From positions 1 through 55,624 of the forward strand of contig NZ_QKOF01000007.1 of the NCBI RefSeq assembly GCF_014889545.1: a DNA stretch of 55,624 nt, in the 5' to 3' direction. This stretch comes from Methanothermobacter thermautotrophicus. Its GTDB lineage: Archaea; Methanobacteriota; Methanobacteria; Methanobacteriales; Methanothermobacteraceae. The notes beneath the pieces were generated by a model that was not told the origin of the DNA, searched no databases, and saw only the letters and a list, made by a program, of their open reading frames with translations. Below, piece by piece: positions 7,515 through 18,005 of the stretch. Every line of letters begins with the position of its first letter. The first letter of the stretch is position 1. A program made the position numbers and the translations under genes.

Positions 7515-8078
7515 TCACAACGGAGAACCCACAACAAGATAATGAAAAGACCCTGCATCCACCACATCCTCGACCTCAAATCCATTCTCCCTGAGTATCC
7601 CAATGACCTCATCCTCAGATAGCCTCAGGTCAAGGTGTGGACCCGGGGTTCCTGGAATTTTCTTAAAATCAACTATGGCGAGTTTACCACCATTCCTAAG
7701 GAGTCTCCTCACCTCGGCAAGGAGAAGGTCAACCTCCCTGTTTGCAACTATCCCATGGAACACGTTTGCCATGAAATAAATGTCAACTGTCCCATCGGGA
7801 ACCGGGAGCCTCCCTGTTATATCATCAAGGAGCATTAAGATGTTTTTTATTCCTGCAGCAGCTGATCTGAGGGCTTCAACTGATGGTGGGTATATGTCAA
7901 CTGCAATTACCATCCCCTCATCTCCCACAGCCTTCACTGCCTCAAGTGAAATGAAGCCATCCCCGCATCCAGCATCGAGAAATGTATCTCCAGGTTTCAG
8001 TGGAAGCAGTTCAATCAGTTTTCTGGCGTCTATGAGGTCACGTGTCGATTTACCCCCATCTGCATGCACTCTGCCCAC
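7515..8078 (-). CDS. Class I SAM-dependent methyltransferase
   Basis: This is a 187-residue Rossmann-fold methyltransferase. Motif I is FLDAGCGDGFISLEA (about residues 33-47), the acidic end of strand 2 is VIAVDIYPP, and motif post-II reads VDIYFMANVFHGI. The pattern resembles small UbiE/COQ5-like enzymes; the substrate is unknown. GTG start at 8078 with an excellent ribosome binding site GAGGAGGTG five nucleotides upstream. It stands alone, converging with the TGT-like gene. Confidence 0.85.
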   Translation of the reverse strand: MGRVHADGGKSTRDLIDARKLIELLPLKPGDTFLDAGCGDGFISLEAVKAVGDEGMVIAVDIYPPSVEALRSAAAGIKNILMLLDDITGRLPVPDGTVDIYFMANVFHGIVANREVDLLLAEVRRLLRNGGKLAIVDFKKIPGTPGPHLDLRLSEDEVIGILRENGFEVEDVVDAGSFHYLVVGSPL

Positions 8079-8177
8079 ACTAACACCTCCTCAGTTATGA
8101 GAAAAATGTCATGCCCCGGTAACTACTCTACTTCTAAAAATGAATAATCTTTCGGGATACGACATTGAGAACATCCC

Positions 8178-8257
8178 AATCACTGACGAAAATACCTTTC
8201 ACAACCCCCACACATGATCTCCTCAGAAACCAAGAACATTCCATAATCACTGACGAA
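8178..8257. repeat. Two 13-nt direct repeats in the 8.08-8.34 kb gap
   Basis: AATCACTGACGAA occurs at 8178-8190 and again at 8245-8257, each preceded by a similar GAACAT-CC sequence. The gap has no coding sequence I can support. The repeats lie upstream of the small gene at 8341 and of the methyltransferase gene in the other direction. They may be regulator sites or decayed sequence. Confidence 0.35.
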
Positions 8258-8298
8258 CCGCCAGACAAGACGACACTGAATCCATGATCGCTGCCAAG

Positions 8299-8307
8299 TT
8301 ATAAATA
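8299..8307 (+). promoter_or_regulatory. TATA box of the 65-residue gene
   Basis: TTATAAATA lies about 35 to 42 nt upstream of the ATG at 8341, with GGTG at 8330-8333 as ribosome binding site. Together they support expression of this small gene. Confidence 0.55.
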
Positions 8308-8340
8308 AAAACCCTAACAGATTATTAATGGTGTCCTTAG

Positions 8341-8538
8341 ATGATAGAAAAGATTGAGCTCACCATGATAAACGGGACTGTCCATCACTTCAAGAGGGGC
8401 AAATTTGGGGTTGAAATGATAAAGGTTGACAAGGATAAGTGCCTCATACTGGTGAGCTTTGCTGAGAGAGAATTCGGGAAAAGAGAGATAATCATCCCCC
8501 TCCAGAATGTTGAAAAATGCGAGTATCTCCTGAGATAA
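8341..8538 (+). CDS. Small conserved-looking protein, 65 residues
   Basis: I do not recognise this protein. It is soluble, mixed charged and rich in beta propensity (KIELTMINGTVHHFK, KCLILVSF, REIIIPLQNVEKCEYLL), as in a small beta-barrel or SH3-like fold. It has its own TATA box and a GGTG ribosome binding site 7 nt before ATG, which argues that it is real. It ends 1 nt before the end of the convergent dphB gene. Confidence 0.65.
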   Translation: MIEKIELTMINGTVHHFKRGKFGVEMIKVDKDKCLILVSFAEREFGKREIIIPLQNVEKCEYLLR

Positions 8539-8539
8539 A

Positions 8540-9334
8540 CTACAGGATCATCCTCTCCACCACAGCCCTGGGTGCCCCCGCAATCTCAACAAGGTATTCT
8601 GCCTCAATGAAATGAAGGCCGGCAGGAATCACAAGGCAGTGAAGTGGATCCCCAAAGTCCTCATCAACCAGTGCATCTATTCTATCAGCCCTCACAACGG
8701 GTTCCTCAGACCCCGCCCTTGCTATGACAACTGCAAGGGTTTCGCCGGTAATTGTATCATCATCAAGTTTCTCTGATGCCCTCAGGAGGTACCTGAGTCC
8801 CTCATTGGCAGTCATATACCTGTCCCGGTGGGCTTCTATATCCAGGAGCACGAGGGAATGGGAGCCAGCCTCAAGGTTCTCCCCTATGTTGGTGTAGGGT
8901 GATGTGGGAAAGTAGTTATCAGTTGTGAATGGTATAGTGATTATCCTTCCAAACTTGTAGGCCTGGAGACCTGCAAGTCCAGGGGCGGCCGATACTATGG
9001 ATGAAGAATGGATGACCCTCGTCTCTACACCCCTCCTGTGGGCGTCTATTAGGAGCTCGGTGTGTGTTGTTGCCACAAGAGGATCCCCCGCCACAAGTAG
9101 TGCCACATCAATCTCTGAGGCCCTTTCAATGGGGATTCTTTCCTCCTCGATTTCTCCCCTCCCCAGTACCTTCACCCTTCTACCTATTCTCTTCTCGATT
9201 GCCGATAAACTGGACCCCTGGAGCATTGCAGTGTAGAATTCAGCGTAAACCTCGTCACAGTCCTCTATGGCCTTCAGGCCCTTGATTGATATGTCATCCT
9301 CGTCATAGAGTCCAAGTCCAATTATGTATAGCAT
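8540..9334 (-). CDS. dphB: Diphthine synthase
   Basis: DphB uses S-adenosylmethionine to methylate the modified histidine of elongation factor 2 in diphthamide synthesis. The 264-residue protein belongs to the tetrapyrrole methylase fold: MLYIIGLGLYDEDDISIKG at the N-terminus, LLVAGDPLVATTH in the middle, and the diphthine-synthase-type segments SAAPGLAGLQAYKFG and TTDNYFPTSPY. Length matches the family. A TATA-like box GCATATATACC lies upstream at 9374-9384. Confidence 0.95.
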   Translation of the reverse strand: MLYIIGLGLYDEDDISIKGLKAIEDCDEVYAEFYTAMLQGSSLSAIEKRIGRRVKVLGRGEIEEERIPIERASEIDVALLVAGDPLVATTHTELLIDAHRRGVETRVIHSSSIVSAAPGLAGLQAYKFGRIITIPFTTDNYFPTSPYTNIGENLEAGSHSLVLLDIEAHRDRYMTANEGLRYLLRASEKLDDDTITGETLAVVIARAGSEEPVVRADRIDALVDEDFGDPLHCLVIPAGLHFIEAEYLVEIAGAPRAVVERMIL

Positions 9335-9373
9335 CTTAACCCTCCATAACAGGTATCAGAAACGATTAATAAC

Positions 9374-9404
9374 GGTATATATGCACGTGACCTAATATAA
9401 TAGG
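9374..9404. promoter_or_regulatory. Divergent promoters of dphB and trm5
   Basis: GGTATATATGC at 9374-9384 is a TATA box for leftward dphB (start 9334). CCTAATATAATAGG at 9391-9404 is a TATA box for rightward trm5 (start 9432) and is itself nearly palindromic. The two are only about 7 bp apart, so binding of transcription factors to both at once may be limited. Confidence 0.5.
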
Positions 9405-9431
9405 TGACTAAAGATAGGGGAAGTTTCAATC

Positions 9432-10514
9432 ATGAAGGGTTTGAAGGTTCCAAAGAAGATGGCGAATGATATCATAAAGATGCTTGCTGATGGGTCAGTG
9501 CTGAACAGGGACTACCGCATAGGCAGGGACCATGAATACGTGTACATACCCCTGAGGGAGGAGGCAGTGGTCCCTGAGATTGAGGGTGCTGAACTTGTTG
9601 ATCATGAATTCGAGGAGAGCAGGCGCTCCCCTGCAAACTTTACTGAGATTCTGAAATCAAAAATCCCTGAAGATGCCCTTGCATCCATCAGGAGATCCTT
9701 TGACATAATAGGGGATACTGTGATACTTGAGATACCATTGGAGCTTCATGATTACCGTTTCATCATCGGTGAAGCCGCCCTTGAATTCACAGGCAGAAAG
9801 GCTGTCTACATGAAGAGGAGTGGTGTGAAGGGGGTTACCAGGACAAGGGAGCTTGAACTGATTGCAGGGTCACCTGTGTCAGAGACCATCCACAGGGAGT
9901 ATGGAAGCCGGATAAAGGTGGATGTAAAGGACGTGTACTTCAGCCCCAGGCTTGCAAATGAGAGGGAAAGGGTCGCTTCTCAGGTGAAGGATGGTGAGGT
10001 CGTCCTTGATATGTTTGCTGGTGCCGGTCCCTTCGCCATTGCAGTTGCAAGGCATGGCAGGGCTTCGCGCATCTATGCCGTTGACATAAACCCCTCCGCT
10101 GTCAGTTACATAGAGGAGAATGCCAGACTGAACCATGCAGAGGATGTTATAGTTGCAGTTGAAGGTGATGTTAGGGAGTTCCTCAGGGACAGGGAGTGCT
10201 TTGCTGACCATATTATAATGAACCTCCCTGGAAGTGCCTGCGAATTTCTTGATGATGCCATCAGGGCAGTGCGGGACGGTGGAGTTATACACTACTATGA
10301 ATTTGCAAGGGACTTCAGAACACCTGCGAACCGTTTGAAGGAGGCTGCGAAGCCCTTTACTGTTGAAATCCTTGATAAAAGGAGGGTTAAATCAAGGAGC
10401 CCCGGGGTCTGGCATATTGGCATCGACGCCAGAATAAGGAAGGGTGACCCTTTAAATCAGGAAAAAAAGGTGAAGTTGTTTAGGGCCGCTGCAAAGCTGG
10501 ACTCTCCTGTATGA
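9432..10514 (+). CDS. trm5: tRNA (guanine37-N1)-methyltransferase Trm5
   Basis: Trm5 methylates N1 of G37 next to the anticodon, preventing frameshifts, and in archaea also makes the substrate for wyosine. The 360-residue protein has an N-terminal D1-like region, then EIPLELHDYRFIIGEAALEF, then a class I methyltransferase domain with motif I VVLDMFAGAGPFAIAVA (about residue 190), AVDINPSAVSYIEENARLN and IIMNLPGSACEFLD. Length and order fit a Trm5b-type enzyme. It starts with ATG behind a purine-rich GGGGAAG stretch and a short leader. Confidence 0.93.
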   Translation: MKGLKVPKKMANDIIKMLADGSVLNRDYRIGRDHEYVYIPLREEAVVPEIEGAELVDHEFEESRRSPANFTEILKSKIPEDALASIRRSFDIIGDTVILEIPLELHDYRFIIGEAALEFTGRKAVYMKRSGVKGVTRTRELELIAGSPVSETIHREYGSRIKVDVKDVYFSPRLANERERVASQVKDGEVVLDMFAGAGPFAIAVARHGRASRIYAVDINPSAVSYIEENARLNHAEDVIVAVEGDVREFLRDRECFADHIIMNLPGSACEFLDDAIRAVRDGGVIHYYEFARDFRTPANRLKEAAKPFTVEILDKRRVKSRSPGVWHIGIDARIRKGDPLNQEKKVKLFRAAAKLDSPV

Positions 10515-10528
10515 ATTCTGTTTCTCCG

Positions 10529-11467
10529 CTACAGGGGGTCGAGGATGCCTTTCTCAGTTATAATTCCTGATATGAGGTCTGATGGTACGATATCAAATGC
10601 TGGGTTAATGGCCTCTGTCTCCTGAGGTGCTATCCTGCATCCGCCATAATATAGAACCTCTACAGGATCCCGCTCCTCTATCTCAATATCATAGATTGAG
10701 TTTTCCATGTCAAATGTGCTCATGGGTGCTGCAACATAGAAGGGGACATTGAAACGTTTTGCTGCGAGGGCAACCATGAGTGAGCCTATCTTGTTTGCCA
10801 CTCCCCCCTCTGCGATACGGTCGGCGCCTATTATCACCTTATCGATCATGCCAGTCTGCATCAGGTAGCCCGCTGCAACATCCGCTATCAACTTAACAGG
10901 GATGCCCTCCTGCTGCATCTCCCAAACACTGAGCCTTGCACCCTGACCAACTGGCCTTGTTTCATCACATATGACGGTTAAACGTTTTCCCTCACCCCAT
11001 GCGGCCCTTATAACCCCCAGGGCTGTCCCGTAGTCAACACAGGCAAGGGCCCCTGCATTGCAGTGGGTTAAAACCGTGTCACCATCATCTATGACCCCTG
11101 CGCCGTGTCTTCCTATGGCCCTGTTGGTCTCCATGTCCTCCCTGTATATTCTGATGGCCTCATCCAGGGGAGAGTCAGATTTCATCACACGGTCAACCGC
11201 CCAGAAGAGGTTCACTGCTGTTGGCCTTGAAGCCCTTATCTCATCTGCTGCCACCTCAACATCCTCGCCTGCTAGTTCCGCCATTGCAACACCGAATGCT
11301 GCTGTAACACCTATGGCCGGGGCCCCCCTGACAACCATGTTCTTTATGGCATATATGACGTCCCTGTAGTTCCTGCAGTGGAAGTACTCGAGGGAGTCCG
11401 GTAGTCTGCGCTGATCTATGAGGACCAGCTCCCCATCCTTCCATTCGATGGTCTTCATGTTATCCAT
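10529..11467 (-). CDS. mtnA: Methylthioribose-1-phosphate isomerase-like protein
   Basis: This 312-residue protein belongs to the MtnA/eIF2B-alpha family and would convert 5-methylthioribose-1-phosphate (or a related deoxyribose phosphate) into the ribulose form. Both catalytic residues of MtnA are present: Cys136 in VLTHCNAGALA and Asp216 in VIIGADRIAEGG. The N-terminal signature MVVRGAPAIGV is also seen. In methanogens the physiological substrate may be a nucleoside-derived sugar phosphate from spent SAM. It lies 6 nt after nifB on the same strand, so radical-SAM by-products would be a sensible substrate source; that is inference. ATG 11467 or 11458 could be the start. Confidence 0.88.
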   Translation of the reverse strand: MDNMKTIEWKDGELVLIDQRRLPDSLEYFHCRNYRDVIYAIKNMVVRGAPAIGVTAAFGVAMAELAGEDVEVAADEIRASRPTAVNLFWAVDRVMKSDSPLDEAIRIYREDMETNRAIGRHGAGVIDDGDTVLTHCNAGALACVDYGTALGVIRAAWGEGKRLTVICDETRPVGQGARLSVWEMQQEGIPVKLIADVAAGYLMQTGMIDKVIIGADRIAEGGVANKIGSLMVALAAKRFNVPFYVAAPMSTFDMENSIYDIEIEERDPVEVLYYGGCRIAPQETEAINPAFDIVPSDLISGIITEKGILDPL

Positions 11468-11473
11468 CCATTA

Positions 11474-12340
11474 TCAGTAGTGGCTCGCTGGTGTCATGTC
11501 AAGGTGCTTATCGGCTCCCCTCTTCCCAGGGATCCCGTAGGCGTCTGCCCTGCACTGTGTGCATGCCCTGAATACAGGTATTATCTTTTCAACTTCGTTG
11601 CGGACCCTTTCGATCTGTTCACATGTGGGTCTCGGGTAGTCCTTCATCTCGCCCATGGGTATGAGGGGTATTATGTTCATGAGGGACGCGCCCCTCTTTT
11701 TAACCTCCCTTGCAATGTCAACTATATGTTCATCGTTGAGTCCAGGTATGAGGACGCTGTTGACCTTTACAATGATCCCCCTCTCGGCGAGCTTCTCAAT
11801 GCCCTCCAGCTGGTTCCTTGAGAGAACCTCAAAGGCCTCCCTTCCATGGTATACCTTATCCCTGTAGACGACGAAGGAGTATATCTTCTCCCCTATCTCA
11901 GGGTCCACTGCGTTCACGGTTACTGTGACTGTGTTAACCCCGAGTTCTGCAATTTCATCTGCCTTGTCAGGTAGAAGGAGGCCGTTGGTGCTCATACATT
12001 TAAGGAGGTCCGGGAATTTCTTGCTGGCCTTCTTGAAGAACTCGAATGTCTCCTCATTGGCCAGAGCATCTCCGGGGCCTGCCACGCCAATTACACTTAT
12101 CGGCATCTCTTCCTTAACCTTCTCCACATGTTTTATGGCGTCATCGGCTGTCATGAGCCTTCCTGTCACACCGGGACGTCTTTCACATTCGTTTATGTCC
12201 CTGGTGCAGAACTTGCAGTGAATGTTGCAGCGGGGTGCTATTGGAACATGCACCCTTCCCACCCTGTCATGCAGTTTCTCGTTGAAGCATGGGTGGACCT
12301 TTGTTATGTGTGCAAATCTTGTCTGTCTCTGATCTGACAT
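11474..12340 (-). CDS. nifB: NifB radical SAM [8Fe-9S-C] cluster synthase
   Basis: NifB fuses two [4Fe-4S] clusters and inserts a carbide from SAM to make the L-cluster precursor of nitrogenase cofactors. The 288-residue protein is the stand-alone radical SAM form typical of methanogens, without the C-terminal NafY-like domain. The radical SAM motif is C38-x3-C42-x2-C45 in RCNIHCKFCTR. Also seen are HPCFNEKLHDRVGRVHVP, GVAGPGDALAN and FRACTQCRADAYG, which supply further cluster ligands. It starts with ATG behind GAGGTGAAGAA and lies 4 nt after mmp17, apparently in one operon with mmp genes. No nifHDK genes are present in this window. Confidence 0.95.
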   Translation of the reverse strand: MSDQRQTRFAHITKVHPCFNEKLHDRVGRVHVPIAPRCNIHCKFCTRDINECERRPGVTGRLMTADDAIKHVEKVKEEMPISVIGVAGPGDALANEETFEFFKKASKKFPDLLKCMSTNGLLLPDKADEIAELGVNTVTVTVNAVDPEIGEKIYSFVVYRDKVYHGREAFEVLSRNQLEGIEKLAERGIIVKVNSVLIPGLNDEHIVDIAREVKKRGASLMNIIPLIPMGEMKDYPRPTCEQIERVRNEVEKIIPVFRACTQCRADAYGIPGKRGADKHLDMTPASHY

Positions 12341-12344
12341 TTCT

Positions 12345-12902
12345 TCACCTCATCCCATCAATTATCTCCCTCGCCTTGAGGATCCATTCATCCCTGAGTA
12401 ACTCATCGGTGCATACGAGGGCGATTATGTTATCCTCTGACAGGTCCCTTATAACCCGGAATCCCTCTGGTATTATACGGAAGATTGCATCGTATACCCT
12501 CTTCTTGAGGTTGAGTGAGGGATCATGGACCGTCATTCCGGTGATATCCGAGACCGGATCCTCGATTATCACCTCAAACCTGGAGGGCTGGCGGATCCTG
12601 CCCCTTCCCTGTGTCTCCCATAGCCTTTCAAGTAGCTGTGGGAGGTAGGTCTCATCCTTTATCCTTAGATGAATGGAACCTGTGGCCTTATCAACCTCCA
12701 TTTCAGCCATGTCCTCCAGGTGAACGGGTTCAGATGTCCTCTGTGTCTTAACAGCTATTATGAAGACCGGTTCCCTTGGATCAACCCATATCCTCAGGTC
12801 ATCTATGGCCCTTGAAAGTTGCAGGTCCTGGAGAATCTGCCTGGTGATTATGTCGTACACCGCGGCCCCGCGGGGGTCATAGCATTCAATCTGTATTCCC
12901 AT
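12345..12902 (-). CDS. mmp17: Methanogenesis marker protein 17
   Basis: This 185-residue protein matches my memory of the marker 17 family, found only in methanogens and relatives and linked to activation of methyl-coenzyme M reductase. It has no cysteine-rich motif; it reads as mixed alpha/beta (MGIQIECYDPRGAAVYDIIT, RFEVIIEDPVSDITGMTVHD). The preferred start is ATG 12902, with GGTGAGGA five nucleotides upstream; a GTG at 12914 overlaps the end of mmp15. The gene sits between mmp15 (1-nt gap) and nifB (4-nt gap), so the three are almost certainly co-translated. Confidence 0.85.
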   Translation of the reverse strand: MGIQIECYDPRGAAVYDIITRQILQDLQLSRAIDDLRIWVDPREPVFIIAVKTQRTSEPVHLEDMAEMEVDKATGSIHLRIKDETYLPQLLERLWETQGRGRIRQPSRFEVIIEDPVSDITGMTVHDPSLNLKKRVYDAIFRIIPEGFRVIRDLSEDNIIALVCTDELLRDEWILKAREIIDGMR

Positions 12903-12903
12903 A

Positions 12904-14134
<1,231 letters not shown>

Positions 14135-14142
<8 letters not shown>

Positions 14143-14581
14143 TTTGAGCCTCCAGTTCATCTAAGAAATTGTTTATCTTATTTACAACCTCTATTGTCTC
14201 CTCACGTGTGCGGGGATACTTCAGTTCAAGGGTGGGTATCCCCCTCTTCCTGAGATGGAAGACACAGAGCTCATTGGTCCTTGCGCAGCCTATGCATCCG
14301 AAGCCGAAGGGCGCCTCCTCCATTATTATGGCTGCGTCTGCCTCCTCTATGAGCGGACCGAAGATTGACATTCTGCCCCTGACACCTGATGGGACCTCTA
14401 TTGCAGCGTACTTCAGTCCCTTGATGGGGTCCTCCTCGGTTATATTGAAGGGAGGCGAGTCTATTTCAGGGTCTGTGACCTTCTTTTTTATTTCCTTCTG
14501 GATTACAAGTGGCTCATGTCCCCTTCTCTCAACAAGATCAGCCAGTATCAGTGAGTTCGGTGGAAATATGGCTATCTTCAA
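14135..14581 (-). CDS. mmp5: Methanogenesis marker protein 5
   Basis: This is a 148-residue methanogen-specific protein of unknown biochemical function. A conserved cysteine-bearing stretch, [17 protein letters not shown], could bind metal or a cluster. It starts with TTG at 14581 behind AAGGGGG and overlaps the stop of the preceding gene by 4 nt (TTGA), and its end overlaps mmp15 by 8 nt. The assignment to marker 5 rests on recall and on gene order; the exact marker number should be confirmed with the TIGRFAM model. Confidence 0.78.
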
Positions 14582-14949
14582 TAGAATTCCCCCTTATCTG
14601 TGTCCTGGGGTCTTCTTGCTATCTCAACCATGTCTGTGAAGAGCCCCTTTGTCGCGTCAACGATGCCCACAGCACATATAACCTCGCCCTCCTCCATGAG
14701 GGGTACGACAACGACGGGAATCCCCCTGTAGGGTCCCCTCTCAGGTGTCTCCCTGGCTATTTCCCCTGACTCAAGGACCTTCTCAAGAACGGGTCCTGTG
14801 TAGTTATCATCCACCACCCTTCCGTCCTCTATCCTGAGACCGGGTGATTCCCTGCTCCTTATTGTGAGGGGCAGACGACTTACAAGTTCATGTATGCAGA
14901 TACCAAGTTCCCTCAGTTCCTCTCCAGTTGATGATGATGTTATTTTCAT
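14578..14949 (-). CDS. DUF2111-like protein in the marker cluster
   Basis: This 123-residue protein looks like a small ligand-sensing fold: [11 protein letters not shown]-type helix, then [20 protein letters not shown] followed by IVDATKG, resembling PAS/GAF-type strands. I recall it as DUF2111, an archaeal family found with methanogenesis genes. The ATG at 14949 has only a modest ribosome binding site. It is coupled to mmp5 by a 4-nt overlap and follows mmp6 by 11 nt. Function unknown. Confidence 0.72.
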   Translation of the reverse strand: MKITSSSTGEELRELGICIHELVSRLPLTIRSRESPGLRIEDGRVVDDNYTGPVLEKVLESGEIARETPERGPYRGIPVVVVPLMEEGEVICAVGIVDATKGLFTDMVEIARRPQDTDKGEFY

Positions 14950-14960
14950 TTTAACCAGCC

Positions 14961-15407
14961 CTATGTTTTTTGTTTTGATTTTTGAGCTTCTTCAGCTATC
15001 CTGCGGAATTCATCAACAGATATCTTCTCCTTTCTTTCGGGTGTGACCTCCTGTGGTTTTTCAAGTGCCTCACATACGTATCCCAGGAGTTTGAATTCCT
15101 TCTCAAGCTGATGGTATCCCTCCCGTGCGGCCCCCCTCTGTCCTCTGCATCTCCTGGGGTCCCCCGGTGGAAAGCCCCTCTCCTTTGTGAATATGTTGGT
15201 GGGGTCAAGGCTCCTTATCCTTTTCACGGCCTCCATCACCACCTCCTCATCTCCATGGATAAGTGCTCCATAGCATGTTGACTTTATTGTGAGGGGAAGG
15301 CCAAGGAGGTGGAGTTTCTGGACGAGTTCCGATGAACTCAGCCTCGCCGATGGGCCCAGTATTATCATCCTGGTTGCCTTTTCACCCTCTTTTTCTTTCC
15401 CGGACAT
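14961..15407 (-). CDS. mmp6: Methanogenesis marker protein 6
   Basis: This 148-residue protein carries the strongly conserved stretch [20 protein letters not shown], together with [20 protein letters not shown], which I associate with marker family 6. It is found in methanogens and ANME archaea and has been linked to MCR maturation or activation. It overlaps the end of mmp3 by 26 nt if it starts at ATG 15407; a later ATG before MIILGP is possible but has a poorer ribosome binding site. Confidence 0.82.
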   Translation of the reverse strand: MSGKEKEGEKATRMIILGPSARLSSSELVQKLHLLGLPLTIKSTCYGALIHGDEEVVMEAVKRIRSLDPTNIFTKERGFPPGDPRRCRGQRGAAREGYHQLEKEFKLLGYVCEALEKPQEVTPERKEKISVDEFRRIAEEAQKSKQKT

Positions 15408-16923
15408 ATACCGTATCCCCCTCTTTCAGTTTTTCAACATTCTCAATTCCACCTGTGATCTTACCTATCATGTTGGTGCCGTTGAATGGTTCCCCGGTGG
15501 GGCCATATTCATCATTGTCCTCAAGCCTCACACCCACCATACCTATGTGGCGCCGTGACATGTTGGTTATGCCTATGTTTCCCTTCTTAACGCATCTCTC
15601 AGGCGTATTTTCAGGTATGAGGCCCTTTGCCAGTGATTTATCCCCTTCAAACATGACCACCTTCATTCCAGGGAAGGCAAAGTGTACCTTTAGGGATCCT
15701 ATCGGTGTGTCTATGAGGCCTGTGAGCCTGCGGAAGTACCAGGAGGATCTGGGGGCATCCGGGTCAAGTTCTATCTCAAGGATCTTATCCGGATCAATGC
15801 CAATGGTCCTGACCTTCCCCTCCCTCAGGATGTCCATGGTGTAGGGTGGGTCCTGGACCACGACGATGGCATCATCGTCAAGTATACCCTCACGCACCTG
15901 TTCTATACCATATCCCCTGAGATACTCCTCGGCCTCCTTCTGGGTCATGGCCACTGTCATTATCCTTCCAGGTTCGCATTCAACCGTTATCTGGTCTCCC
16001 TCACCTGCTATGTCAACCAGTTCCATGCCCTCTGTAACATGGCCTATGATGCTGTGGGAGGGGGTTGAAACCCTGTCCTCCCTGTAGATGTAGACCCTTC
16101 CAGCGCCCCTTCCTGTGTTTCTGAGTGTCACTGTCCCACGGTTTCTCTTGTCAATTTTTTCAGGGTCCTTTTTTATCCCCTGGAGCGAGTAAAAGCCTAT
16201 GAAGGAATTTGCCTCATAGTCAACCCTGAGTTTCCCGTCCTCCAGCATCGAGAAGAAGTGTTCCACTGACTGTGGTGATTCAGGGGAGGGTTTAACCTTC
16301 ACGTAGGTGAAGAGCTGGTTGCCCTCCTCAAGTTCTGTGTTGAGGTCTGTTACAGCGGCGCTTTCAACAATGCTCTTCCTTTCAACCACGGGTTCAACCG
16401 ATTTCACCATGTCATCCTGGGTTAAACTCTCAACCGTCCTTTTTCCGCCGGTTATCCTTGCAAATACTCCCCTGTTCTCCCCTGGAACCCCATATACTGC
16501 TGAGTGGGGTTCCCTGGATATTATTATATGTGTTGAGTCAGGGCTGAAACCTGATAGGCTCATTATAACTTCATCTTCATCGTAGGTGAATTCATCCCCT
16601 GAGGGTTCAAGTTCTGTCCTGAGGGGCCCCATTGAGACCTCAGATGGAGTGGTCCACCTGATGCGCATGTTCTCAAGACCGGTGTAGATCCTCCTCCACT
16701 CCTCGACTATGCCCGGTGCATCATCGGGCAGGAGTTCCAGGAGTATGCTACCTGCTGTGGTCCTGATGCGGTAGGTGTCTATTGTCCTCTCAAGTTCCCT
16801 TGTACCGCTTATGAGGCAAATCAGTGTTCCCTCCACATATGGGGCGCCTGTTGCCTCAAGGGCATCCCTCACCGTGGAGCCATCCGGAAGTTCGACTTCC
16901 ACCCCGTTGACCTTAACAAACAT
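15382..16923 (-). CDS. mmp3: Methanogenesis marker protein 3
   Basis: This 513-residue soluble protein matches the marker 3 family. It begins with a ubiquitin-like or beta-grasp segment ([20 protein letters not shown]), followed by a long all-beta and alpha/beta body with cyclophilin-like parts ([18 protein letters not shown]-like strands, [20 protein letters not shown]). I prefer ATG 16923, with GGGAG six nucleotides upstream, over GTG 16950. It is thought to act with other marker proteins on methyl-coenzyme M reductase. It leads the tightly packed part of the operon that ends with nifB and mtnA. Confidence 0.85.
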   Translation of the reverse strand: MFVKVNGVEVELPDGSTVRDALEATGAPYVEGTLICLISGTRELERTIDTYRIRTTAGSILLELLPDDAPGIVEEWRRIYTGLENMRIRWTTPSEVSMGPLRTELEPSGDEFTYDEDEVIMSLSGFSPDSTHIIISREPHSAVYGVPGENRGVFARITGGKRTVESLTQDDMVKSVEPVVERKSIVESAAVTDLNTELEEGNQLFTYVKVKPSPESPQSVEHFFSMLEDGKLRVDYEANSFIGFYSLQGIKKDPEKIDKRNRGTVTLRNTGRGAGRVYIYREDRVSTPSHSIIGHVTEGMELVDIAGEGDQITVECEPGRIMTVAMTQKEAEEYLRGYGIEQVREGILDDDAIVVVQDPPYTMDILREGKVRTIGIDPDKILEIELDPDAPRSSWYFRRLTGLIDTPIGSLKVHFAFPGMKVVMFEGDKSLAKGLIPENTPERCVKKGNIGITNMSRRHIGMVGVRLEDNDEYGPTGEPFNGTNMIGKITGGIENVEKLKEGDTVYVRERKRG

Positions 16924-16996
16924 GATTTCTCCCTCATAGAATTTCTTCACTCAATCTTTTTTCCCCAAACATAGAATATCCCCATAATATGGTTCT

Positions 16997-17983
16997 TCAA
17001 GACTTCTCCTCGGTCACTCCGGTTATTATATCACTTTCAAGGTCAAAGAGGACCCCCTCATCATCATCAAACCGCAGATAAAGCCTCTGATCGACTATTA
17101 TTTCTCCGACATCTGATGCTGTTATCCCAACGGATTCCAGCAGTTCGATACATTCATCCACATTTTCAGGGGCTGCTGTTAAAACGAATCCTGATCCTGG
17201 ATACATCTTAAGCCAGCTGTCCCAGTCAACGGATCTGTTCCTTGGGATGGACTCCATTTCAATCCTTGCCCCCACATCTGAAGCTTCAAGGAGCATTCCA
17301 AGTGTTCCGAGTGTGCCGGGGTTACTTATGTCCTTCCCTGCTGTTACAAGGCGCCTCTCTGCGAGTTCTGCCATGATATCTATCTGTGCCTGCACATCCT
17401 CGGGGCTCTTATGGGTGGTTGTATCCCAGTTCAGGGGAAATGATGGGTGTGGCCTCCCATCGAGGTCTATCCCAACAATGACACGGTCCCCTGGCCTGGC
17501 GTCACAGCTTGTTATGAGGGCATCCTCGGAGGCTACCCCGGCAATTGAAACATCGAGGGCATCGTAGGGGGTGTCGGGGTGAACGTGGCCCCCCACCATT
17601 GGGACGCCGAATTTCTCTGCACCATCCCTTATGCCCTCCATGACACGGTAACATGTTTCACTGGAGTTTATTGACAGTACATTGACCATGCCCACAGGTT
17701 TACCGCCCATGGCAGCGATATCATTAACGTTAACAAGGACAGAACAGTACCCTGCCCAGTAGGGATCGGCGTCCATCAGACGGCCCCATATGCCGTCTGC
17801 TGCCAGTAAAAGAAGTTTACCATCCCCGATCCTTATTGCTGATGCGTCGTCGCCGTATCCCAGGTAGGTGTTCCCTGAAACATTGTATGCATCATTCAGA
17901 ATAGAAACAATATTCTTTATTGGTCTTTTTCTTGTTACACCCTCAAAATTTTTAAGGGAATGGATGATATGATCTAAATCCAA
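16997..17983 (-). CDS. mmp2: Methanogenesis marker protein 2, AIR-synthase related
   Basis: This 328-residue protein belongs to the PurM/ThiL/HypE superfamily of ATP-dependent phosphotransfer or ligase enzymes. The family signatures are [36 protein letters not shown] and [20 protein letters not shown]. The substrate is unknown; in this methanogen-specific branch it is called marker 2. The likely start is TTG 17983, with GAGGTG five to six nucleotides upstream; GTG 17989 overlaps that site. It lies 73 nt upstream of mmp3 and follows the DUF2117 gene closely. Confidence 0.85.
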   Translation of the reverse strand: MDLDHIIHSLKNFEGVTRKRPIKNIVSILNDAYNVSGNTYLGYGDDASAIRIGDGKLLLLAADGIWGRLMDADPYWAGYCSVLVNVNDIAAMGGKPVGMVNVLSINSSETCYRVMEGIRDGAEKFGVPMVGGHVHPDTPYDALDVSIAGVASEDALITSCDARPGDRVIVGIDLDGRPHPSFPLNWDTTTHKSPEDVQAQIDIMAELAERRLVTAGKDISNPGTLGTLGMLLEASDVGARIEMESIPRNRSVDWDSWLKMYPGSGFVLTAAPENVDECIELLESVGITASDVGEIIVDQRLYLRFDDDEGVLFDLESDIITGVTEEKS

Positions 17984-18005
17984 TTCCACACCTCTTTGTA
18001 TCGGT

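Noticed and set aside
15332-15844. Long plus-strand frame opposite the end of mmp3
   Set aside because: Composition is Ser/Pro-rich antisense of a well supported gene, and no start signal is visible.
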